From contig PHBY01000004.1 of NCBI GenBank assembly GCA_002840735.1, positions 62,001 to 126,000 of the forward strand: a stretch of 64,000 bases of DNA. Reading direction: 5' to 3'. The notes under the pieces were generated by a model, which worked only from the letters and a program-made list of their open reading frames with translations, was not told the DNA's origin and did no database searches. Origin of the DNA: Chloroflexi bacterium HGW-Chloroflexi-2. GTDB lineage: Bacteria; Chloroflexota; Anaerolineae; Anaerolineales; Anaerolineaceae. The translations under genes and the position numbers were made by a program. The first letter of the stretch is position 1. Every line of letters starts with the position of its first letter. This document shows, piece after piece, positions 17,717 through 25,028 of the stretch.

Positions 17717-18679
17717 TCATAAATTCCAAGGACAGTAATCCCTATTAAATATATGAATGCTGCCACCTTGTTTGGTATGATCAATCATATCGAGAGCTGC
17801 CAATAAAACTTCTCTTTGAGTTTCATGATCATTCGGAGCGCCGAGAGGACGCCCCATGGGAAAGTCAGTCAACACAATTCTGGGTAAATGCATTGCCCGC
17901 AGACGATCACTAAATACACCAGATGCTATCACTACAGTAGCAATCCCACTTTCTTCCATCGCTCTGGCTACATGCCCCACGGACACATGACAAACCGGTC
18001 AGACCGGTACCAGAATGAGCCCATGAATTTCTTCATTGTGAAGTTTCTCAATCCAGCGCGGAAGAGCATGGTTTTGCAAGCGCATTTGAGAACACGCTCC
18101 TACAAAAGAATAAGCTGGCGAGGAAAATTCCCCTATTATGCCGTCGGCAGCCAGTTCATTCAAACGGTCAATTGGGAAGTTCACATTGCGATCCATTATT
18201 GCTCCACGTACATCGTATCCGCCATGACGGACTTTGAGCTGATCTGGAGGTGTATTGGTTGGAATGGATGTAAGTTCTGGTTCGAGACGGAGAAAATCTG
18301 TTATTCTTTCCTCAGCTTGGTTTTGGGTCATATCCTCTACACCAAAAGGTTTTGGATCTTGTCCCTGGACAAAATGCCCTGTGGATGCGATTAATGCAAA
18401 GCGCATCTTATCCTTCTGGAGCTCTACCTGAGTAAAAGCAGTTGTTTCGTACTTAAACCTTCCTGTTCCTACATAACCTTTTTGTTGATATTGATAGATG
18501 TGGCTGATTATTCTCTGCAGGTTTCCATCATCCAGTGTGTCCCCCAACTTCCATAATAATTCCTGAAAAAACTTTGTCACTTCTTCATCGGTAAGATCTT
18601 TCAAAAACTTGAAGTTCATATCTGAGCGGGAGCCATAACTAAAAGATTTCTTGAGTTGGCTAATTGTCTCTTCCGTCAT
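17717..18679 (-). CDS. Selenoprotein, glycine/betaine/sarcosine/D-proline reductase B-like (UxxC), read through UGA
   Basis: A 320-residue protein if the in-frame UGA at 17999-18001 is decoded as selenocysteine (U227). The motif is LVPVUPVCHVSVGHVARAME: UxxC directly followed by a GHVARAMEE stretch that stays in frame for 89 more residues. The region after U aligns by pattern with the catalytic end of GrdB/PrdB-type selenoproteins. Those proteins bind their substrate through a Schiff base and use the Sec selenol in reductive C-N cleavage. Here there is no pyruvoyl-type partner (GrdE/PrdA) or GrdA nearby, so the reaction is probably different (a generic reductase). 22 bp downstream of another selenoprotein gene. 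Confidence 0.85.
17999..18001 (-). other. In-frame UGA, predicted selenocysteine codon (U227)
   Basis: TGA on the minus strand, followed in frame by CCG-GTT-TGT (P-V-C). The downstream frame is conserved-looking and continues to 17717. A weak local hairpin (CATG/CATG) follows, but I could not fold a convincing bacterial SECIS by eye. Confidence 0.85.
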
Positions 18680-18701
18680 AAAAATCCAGTTTTAATAAAG
18701 A

Positions 18702-19394
18702 TCAATTCTCACCAAAGGCTTTTCGAAATTCTTCAACTGCTTTCGGTCCGTTTTCAGCCAGGCGTTGATAAAATGCTACACGGTCACTTTCGCGATAATC
18801 CAAGCGCTCCACAGTGAATGGAGCCAGCCGGACGCCTGTTTTACGTCTTTTCACAACATCCAGTAAATACTCCAGGGAATTTCTGACACTATTTGCATCG
18901 GTCCAATCGGATTTATAGACAGGGACCCCGGAGCGATTAAAAATCCAGGTCATATTAGGCATGGATCCAAAATAACGATGACAGGCTCCATCCAGAGCAT
19001 CCAGCAGAATGGGACGGTTGACACCCAGCACATCCCGCAAGGCTTTGGCATGCGTATTTTTTTGCTTCATGCTAGTTAAATGAGGATAACTTTCACCTGG
19101 ATGAGCTTCGTTGGTGTAAATAAAAATTGACCCGATATTCTCTGAGGAAAAATCATTTGCAATTTTATTCATAGCTGACGCCGCCAGCCCACAGTATGGT
19201 CAGGTAAAACTACCAAATTCTACAACGGTAAAGAGAGATTGATTGAGAGTTTCTTCCAAACTGGTAGGTTGTTCTTCCAAATTCCACAAGGTAAAGTTTT
19301 CTGATTTTTTCCCTAAAGATGGGCTTATATCAAAACGCATCCAGCGTTCAAATTTTTCTGGAACAAATTCATCGTAATTGTAAACATCCATCAT
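18702..19394 (-). CDS. Selenoprotein, iodothyronine-deiodinase-like thioredoxin-fold protein, read through UGA
   Basis: A 230-residue protein when UGA at 19200-19202 is read as selenocysteine (U65). The core motif FGSFTUPYC is the deiodinase signature (animal deiodinases have FGSCTUPPF), followed downstream by YTNEAHPGESY, matching the EEAHP segment near the deiodinase active site. UxxC makes a thioredoxin-like redox pair. Bacterial members are not known to act on thyroid hormone; a peroxidase or reductase role is likely. Start: ATG at 19394 behind AAAGGA; a longer in-frame opening to 19511 would overlap zwf. Directly precedes the selenoprotein at 17717. Confidence 0.88.
19200..19202 (-). other. 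In-frame UGA, predicted selenocysteine codon (U65)
   Basis: TGA in the deiodinase signature. Fifteen bases downstream a hairpin GCTG-GCGGCGT-CAGC (minus strand, 19188-19174) has a GG-containing loop at the distance expected for a bacterial SECIS element (about 16-20 bases after UGA). Confidence 0.85.
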
Positions 19395-19422
19395 TCCTTT
19401 ATTAATTATTCCTCCAAAAAAT

Positions 19423-20880
19423 TTAGTGATTTCCACATCCTCGCATCCATTGATACCCATCTCTAGCCAATAAATCATCGGACTGTTTTGGTCCCCAGCT
19501 ACCTGGATCATAAATAGCTAATGGTGATTTTGTCGCATCTTCCCATGTGTTGATAAATGGGTCAAGGATTTCCCAGGCCAGTTCACTTCTATCACTTCTT
19601 GTAAACAAAGCCGCGTCACCAAGCAATGCATCTAACAAAAGCCGTTCATATGCCTCTGGAATGGCATTATTCCCAAAGACATCTTTATAATGATACTCTA
19701 AATCTACTGATTTAGTTTCGGCAATGGTATCTGGAACTTTGGTTTCAAATTTAAGGTGAATGCCTTCGTCAGGCTGCAAACATAATGATAAGGTGTTGGT
19801 TGTAAATGAGTAACTTTCTGGTAAAGGAAACATCAAATGGGGTGGACGCTTAAATTGTATGACAATCTCACTTATCTTTTCAGCCATCTTTTTTCCGGAA
19901 CGTAGATAAAAGGGTACACCTTCCCAACGCCAGTTATCGATAAAAAATTGAATAGCAGCATAAGTTGGCGTTTGAGAATTTAATGCAACACCGTCTTCCT
20001 CTTTATATCCACGGTACTGCCCGAGGACAGAATGTTTATGAACCTCTGCTTGTGATATTCTTCTGATTGCCTTGAGAACCTTTACTTTTTCATCACGTTG
20101 GTCATTAGCTTTATGAGAAGCGGGTGGCTCCATGGACACAAGAGACAGTAACTGTAGCAAATGATTTTGGAACATGTCACGCACTACCCCAACGGTATCA
20201 TAATAACCTGCACGATGCTCCAATCCAACTTTTTCGGCAACTGTGATCTGCACATTGCTGATATAGTTTCGATTCCAAACAGGTTCAAAGATGGTATTTG
20301 CAAAACGTGCAATCAAGATATTCTGGACTGTTTCCTTCCCTAAATAATGATCGATACGATAAATCTGATCCTCACGTAATACCTTCAAGATATCGTGGTT
20401 AAGTTTTTTGGCTGATTCAAGATCAGTACCAAATGGTTTTTCAATTACTACGCGTCGCCATCCATTCTCTTCCTCAATTTGTCCAGATTTTCCCAGATTT
20501 ACAATAATATCTGTAAAAAAATTTGGGGGAGTTGCCAGATAAAAAACCCGATTGGCTGATCCATTTTCTAAGTTTTCCAGTGTGTTGGCTAAATGTACAA
20601 AAGAATTCTCATCCTGAAATTTTCCAGAAATATAATGCAGTTGGTTTTCAAATTCACGCCATTTTTCATTATTTACCTGGAAACCCGCAAATTTATCGAT
20701 TCCCTCTCGTGCGATTTTTCGTAATTCCAGATCTGTCCAAGATCGTCCAGCAAATCCCACGATATTAAAATTACCTTTAAGCCGATCTTTCTGAAAAAGA
20801 TTGAATAATGCCGGAATAAGTTTACGTTGCGCCAAGTCACCAGAGATCCCAAAAATAACAATGGTTGTCGTTGTATCCAT
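19423..20880 (-). CDS. zwf: Glucose-6-phosphate 1-dehydrogenase
   Basis: A 485-residue enzyme oxidising glucose 6-phosphate to 6-phosphogluconolactone with NADP+ (or NAD+). The nucleotide-binding strand IVIFGISGDLAQRK is at the N-terminus, and the active-site motif RIDHYLGKE carries the substrate Lys and catalytic His. IEKPFGTDLESA follows the family pattern. I chose the ATG at 20880 (GAGGAG upstream) over an open extension to 20910. It is divergent from glk and the rest of the pentose phosphate cluster. No pgl (6-phosphogluconolactonase) is seen in the window. Confidence 0.97.
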   Translation of the reverse strand: MDTTTTIVIFGISGDLAQRKLIPALFNLFQKDRLKGNFNIVGFAGRSWTDLELRKIAREGIDKFAGFQVNNEKWREFENQLHYISGKFQDENSFVHLANTLENLENGSANRVFYLATPPNFFTDIIVNLGKSGQIEEENGWRRVVIEKPFGTDLESAKKLNHDILKVLREDQIYRIDHYLGKETVQNILIARFANTIFEPVWNRNYISNVQITVAEKVGLEHRAGYYDTVGVVRDMFQNHLLQLLSLVSMEPPASHKANDQRDEKVKVLKAIRRISQAEVHKHSVLGQYRGYKEEDGVALNSQTPTYAAIQFFIDNWRWEGVPFYLRSGKKMAEKISEIVIQFKRPPHLMFPLPESYSFTTNTLSLCLQPDEGIHLKFETKVPDTIAETKSVDLEYHYKDVFGNNAIPEAYERLLLDALLGDAALFTRSDRSELAWEILDPFINTWEDATKSPLAIYDPGSWGPKQSDDLLARDGYQWMRGCGNH

Positions 20881-20951
20881 AAAGAGACTCCTCAATAAAT
20901 AATATTGCAATCGATCTTATAAACCGCTTGCATCCAATTGGATGATGTTTC

Positions 20952-20980
20952 TTGTACTTTTCTTACCAATTCTGTATAAA
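20952..20980 (+). promoter_or_regulatory. Candidate sigma-70 promoter for the glk operon
   Basis: TTGTAC, a 17-base spacer and TATAAA, located 85 bp upstream of the glk start codon in the glk/zwf divergent gap. Matched by eye only. Confidence 0.5.
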
Positions 20981-21064
20981 AATTCATTTGTTTGTAATAA
21001 ATGTTCAGTGATCCGCATCATATACAGGTAGGAAAAAATTGTCTTCAGAAAGGAAATAAAATTT

Positions 21065-22048
21065 ATGGGATTATTTCATCTCGTGGGAGATATAGGAGGA
21101 ACAAAAACAACACTGGCGATTACCAGTGCTGGTGGTTCCCCAAGGGACTTTTTGGTTAAGCAAACTTTTCCCAGTAAAGACTTTAACTCTCTCGAGGAAA
21201 TGATAACACTTTTTTTAAAAGGAAAAGAAGAAAATCTTTCTCGAGCAAGTTTTGGGATTGCCGGACCTATTATCAACGATCAGGTGAAAGCCACCAATTT
21301 GCCATGGAATATTTCAGAGAAGAATATGAGCGAGGTTTTAAATCTTCCTGTCAGTCTGATTAATGACCTATCCGCAACCGCTCATGCTGTTCCGTTCCTG
21401 AGGGAGGATGATCTTATTACACTCAACAATGGAAATCCTGTCAAAAACGGTTCGCTGGCAGTGATTGCGCCAGGTACCGGGTTGGGTGAAGCTTTTCTGG
21501 TTTGGGATGGCAAACGCTACCGTCCATTTCCTTCCGAAGGAGGTCATTCTGATTTTGCACCGGTTGATGCTTTACAAATTCAATTATTGGCATATCTTCA
21601 ACGGAAATTTAATCATGTCAGTTATGAACGCCTGAGTTCGGGAAAAGGTTTGCCAAACATTTACTCATTTTTAAAGGATGAGAAAGTAGTTGAAGAGCCG
21701 GATTGGTTACGCCAGCAACTGGAAGATGTTTCGGATCAAACCCCGGTGATTTCCCGGGCAGCTCTGGAGGGCAAGGCAGAAATTGCAATAAAAACAATGG
21801 AATTGTTCACTAAAATACTGGCAGCAGAAGCGGGGAACCTGGCATTAAAAATTCTCTCCAATGGTGGACTTTATCTGGGTGGTGGCATCCCACCCAGGAT
21901 ATTACCCTTCTTAAAAAATGAAACCTTTCTGACTGCATTTCAAAACAAGGGTAGGTTTGCTTCTTTCCTGCAGGATGTGCCCATTCATGTCATTCGTAAT
22001 CCTGAAACGGCTTTGATTGGTGCTGCCTGTCACGCATTGGAGTTTTAA
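21065..22048 (+). CDS. glk: Glucokinase (Glk family)
   Basis: A 327-residue hexokinase-fold kinase that phosphorylates glucose with ATP. GDIGGTKTTLAI (residues 8-19) is the phosphate-1 motif, APGTGLGEAF the second, and EGGHSDFAP the glucose-contact segment typical of the proteobacterial/cyanobacterial Glk type rather than the ROK type (no CxCGxxGCxE zinc motif). AAAGGA ribosome-binding site. It feeds glucose 6-phosphate to the neighbouring zwf and tal-pgi products. Could accept other hexoses. Confidence 0.92.
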   Translation: MGLFHLVGDIGGTKTTLAITSAGGSPRDFLVKQTFPSKDFNSLEEMITLFLKGKEENLSRASFGIAGPIINDQVKATNLPWNISEKNMSEVLNLPVSLINDLSATAHAVPFLREDDLITLNNGNPVKNGSLAVIAPGTGLGEAFLVWDGKRYRPFPSEGGHSDFAPVDALQIQLLAYLQRKFNHVSYERLSSGKGLPNIYSFLKDEKVVEEPDWLRQQLEDVSDQTPVISRAALEGKAEIAIKTMELFTKILAAEAGNLALKILSNGGLYLGGGIPPRILPFLKNETFLTAFQNKGRFASFLQDVPIHVIRNPETALIGAACHALEF

Positions 22049-22100
22049 AAAAAACATGACTAATCAACAAAAAAATAATTATTAGAGAGTGATAAAAATT

Positions 22101-24107
22101 ATGAATAAATTACTAGATCAAAAAAGTATAGAATCAATTCGCTTTTTATCAGCGGATATTGTACAAAAAGCCAAATCGGGACATCCTGGAACACCCATGG
22201 GTGCTGCCAGTCTAGCTTACACGCTTTGGACTCGCTTCTTAAAACACAATCCCTCCAATCCAAACTGGGTAAACCGTGATCGATTTATCCTTTCTCCAGG
22301 CCATGCCTCGGCTCTTTTATACTCGTTACTTCATTTAACAGGTTATGATCTATCCCTTGAAGATTTGAAGCAATTTCGTCAATGGGAAAGCAAAACACCT
22401 GGTCATCCTGAGTTTGGAATGACCCCTGGTGTGGAAGTCACTACCGGACCCCTGGGGCAGGGTTTCGCACATGGAGTAGGAATGGCGATTGCTGAACGCT
22501 GGATGTCTGCACATTATAACCAGGATGATCATCAGATCGTGGATCATTATACTTATGCCATCATCTCAGATGGGGATCTTCAGGAAGGTGTCGCTTCTGA
22601 AGCCGCATCTTTAGCTGGAAAGCTAAAACTTGGTAAGCTGATTTATCTATACGATTCCAATGATATACAGATTGAAGGTAGCACGAATATTGCATTTAAT
22701 GAGGATGTTGCTAAACGGTTTCAAGCCTATCATTGGCAGGTGATTGGCCCGATTGATGGAAATGATATCAATGCTATTGATGAAGCGATACGGTCTGGAC
22801 AGGGAGAGACTGAAAAGCCTACCCTGATTATCTGTAAAACCCACATTGGTCATGGTGCACCTACCAAGCAGGACACTGCCTCAGCACACGGTGAACCTTT
22901 AGGGGAAGCTGAACTCAATTCAGCAAAAGAATCCAGGAATTGGCCATTGGAGCCTTTTTATATTCCTGAGGATGTCTTAGCGCATATGCGTTTGGCAATT
23001 GATCGTGGAAAACTGTTAGAAAAAGAGTGGGATCGCAAGTGGCATGCCTGGAAGGAGAGCAACTTGCTTTTGGCAAATAAATTTGAAAAAGCACTCAATG
23101 CTGAATTACCTGGTGATTGGGAAGAAGGTCTGGATGAGTTGTTCAGTCCAACAGATAAGCCGATCGCAACCAGAGAGGCTTCTGGCAGAGTAATCAATGC
23201 ATTGGCGAAGCATGTTCATAATTTGATTGGTGGTTCTGCTGATCTGTCTCCATCCACTAAAACAATCATCAAAGATGCAGGAGATTTTAATGCGGAAGAT
23301 TACAGTGGACATAATTTTCATTTTGGTGTTCGTGAACATGCCATGGGCAGTATCGTCAATGGTATGGCACTGCATGGTGGTGTGATTCCTTATTCAGCTA
23401 CTTTTCTGGTGTTTTCTGATTACATGCGCCCTCCCATTCGTCTTGCGGCGTTGATGGGATTACGCGTTATTTTTATTTTCACGCATGATTCAATTGGTCT
23501 GGGTGAGGATGGACCGACACATCAACCGGTAGAACATTTGCTGGCTTTACGTTCTATTCCAAACCTGACAGTATTCAGACCAGCTGATGCAACTGAAACA
23601 GCTGAAGCTTGGCGTTCTGCTCTCCTCAATCAGGCTGGTCCAACTGCTTTGATTTTATCTCGCCAGAACTTACCGATTTTTGATCGAAAAGAATTGGCAG
23701 TGGCTAAAGAAGCTCAAAAAGGTGGATATGTTTTATGGGAATCAAGTACTGAACCTGAAATTATCTTGATCAGCACCGGTTCAGAGGTTCATATTGCCCT
23801 TCAGTCTGGCAAACAATTGGCGTCTGAAGGATTTCAGGTAAGAGTAGTATCTATGCCCAGTTGGGAAGCATTTGACAAGCAACCAGACTCTTATAAACAT
23901 AGTGTTCTCCCTGACCATGTCAGGTCACGAGTTGCTATTGAAGCAGCAATTCCACTGGGTTGGGAGCACTATGTTGGATTGGATGGAACCATAATCGGTT
24001 TGAACCATTTTGGTGCGTCAGCCCCGGCAGAAATTCTTTATCAAAAGTTTGGTTTGGATGTCGAAAACGTAATTTTGCAAGCCAAAAAATTGTTAATAAG
24101 ACGATAG
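22101..24107 (+). CDS. tkt: Transketolase
   Basis: A 668-residue TPP enzyme that moves two-carbon ketol units between sugar phosphates. The N-terminal KSGHPGTPMGAA and the TPP/Mg motif ISDGDLQEGVASEAASLAGK (about 155-175) are clear. GVREHAMG marks the pyrimidine domain with the catalytic glutamate and HDSIGLGEDGPTHQPVEHL the phosphate site. Start: ATG at 22101, preferred over a GTG at 22089 that lacks spacing from the AGAGAG element. 52 bp after glk, same operon. Confidence 0.96.
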   Translation: MNKLLDQKSIESIRFLSADIVQKAKSGHPGTPMGAASLAYTLWTRFLKHNPSNPNWVNRDRFILSPGHASALLYSLLHLTGYDLSLEDLKQFRQWESKTPGHPEFGMTPGVEVTTGPLGQGFAHGVGMAIAERWMSAHYNQDDHQIVDHYTYAIISDGDLQEGVASEAASLAGKLKLGKLIYLYDSNDIQIEGSTNIAFNEDVAKRFQAYHWQVIGPIDGNDINAIDEAIRSGQGETEKPTLIICKTHIGHGAPTKQDTASAHGEPLGEAELNSAKESRNWPLEPFYIPEDVLAHMRLAIDRGKLLEKEWDRKWHAWKESNLLLANKFEKALNAELPGDWEEGLDELFSPTDKPIATREASGRVINALAKHVHNLIGGSADLSPSTKTIIKDAGDFNAEDYSGHNFHFGVREHAMGSIVNGMALHGGVIPYSATFLVFSDYMRPPIRLAALMGLRVIFIFTHDSIGLGEDGPTHQPVEHLLALRSIPNLTVFRPADATETAEAWRSALLNQAGPTALILSRQNLPIFDRKELAVAKEAQKGGYVLWESSTEPEIILISTGSEVHIALQSGKQLASEGFQVRVVSMPSWEAFDKQPDSYKHSVLPDHVRSRVAIEAAIPLGWEHYVGLDGTIIGLNHFGASAPAEILYQKFGLDVENVILQAKKLLIRR

Positions 24108-24116
24108 GGAGTTTGT

Positions 24117-24974
24117 ATGAGTTTAGAATATTGGTTCATGTTTCCCATGAGTATAGTGGTTTCTACCTTAGCGATGGCATCTGGGGTTGAAGGTGCGACA
24201 TTTTTTTCGCCCTTGTTCATTCTTGCTTTGCGCTTATCGCCGGAGGTGGCCATTGGTACGGCATTAATTACAGAGGTATTCGGTTTTGCAAGTGGTTTAT
24301 TTGCTTACACCAGGAAAAAGTTAATTGATTTTCGATTAGGGTTGAATCTCCTGGTTGTCACAATCCCATTAGCCATTATTGGAACTGTAATCGCCGGGAT
24401 AATTGATTCTGTTTATCTGATGATCATTCTCGGCGTTGGTTTGTTCGTGGTGGCTTTGAGTTTTTTACGACAGCCAGAACACAAAGATGTTGTTTTGATG
24501 GATAGACAGATTGTCGATGAATATGGTGGAAAGAATGCTCAGACAGTATTGGTAACTACTGAGGGGGAAGAAATTCGATACACAGTATTTAATCGCACAG
24601 AAGGTAGGATCCTCTCAGGAATTGGGGCTTTATTCATGGGAATGGTATCAACAGGTCTGGGAGAGATGAACGGCTATTTTCTATTGCAGCGCTGTCGCGT
24701 TCCCAGCAAAGTATCCGTAGCTACCAGCGTTTTTGTGGTTGCCGTTACAGCATTGGTAGCATCTAATGGTCATTTTATTCAATTTGCAAAAAACGGTGGT
24801 GAGGTATTGGGAACGGTATTAAGTTTGATTATTTTTACTGTTCCTGGCGTCATGATTGGTGGACAGATTGGTTCCAAAATCTCCAGCAAAATTCCACAAA
24901 GAGCCCTTGAGGTTGGATTAGCAATATTATTCATCATTGTAGCTGCTTTGACTCTTGGCCAGGTAATTTTGTAA
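24117..24974 (+). CDS. TauE/SafE family anion exporter
   Basis: A 285-residue polytopic membrane protein with about eight hydrophobic segments in two repeats. Each half opens with a small-residue-rich helix (SGVEGATFFSPLFILALRLS and the later MGMVSTGLGEMNGYFLLQ), the TauE/SafE pattern. The family exports sulfite, sulfoacetate or other organosulfur anions; the substrate here is unknown. AGGGAG ribosome-binding site only 9 bp after tkt, so it is part of the pentose phosphate operon, an odd companion. Confidence 0.85.
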   Translation: MSLEYWFMFPMSIVVSTLAMASGVEGATFFSPLFILALRLSPEVAIGTALITEVFGFASGLFAYTRKKLIDFRLGLNLLVVTIPLAIIGTVIAGIIDSVYLMIILGVGLFVVALSFLRQPEHKDVVLMDRQIVDEYGGKNAQTVLVTTEGEEIRYTVFNRTEGRILSGIGALFMGMVSTGLGEMNGYFLLQRCRVPSKVSVATSVFVVAVTALVASNGHFIQFAKNGGEVLGTVLSLIIFTVPGVMIGGQIGSKISSKIPQRALEVGLAILFIIVAALTLGQVIL

Positions 24975-25028
24975 TGGATTCGCATCTAAAGTTGTCTAAG
25001 TTTGAGAAAGAAGAAAAAGGAGTAAAAA

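Noticed and set aside
17999-19202. The two UGA stops as ordinary nonsense mutations or pseudogenes
   Set aside because: Both fall precisely in known Sec motifs (UxxC), and the frames after them are long and family-like. A third UGA of the same kind is at 43786. Sec is the simpler reading, although the Sec machinery itself is not in the window.
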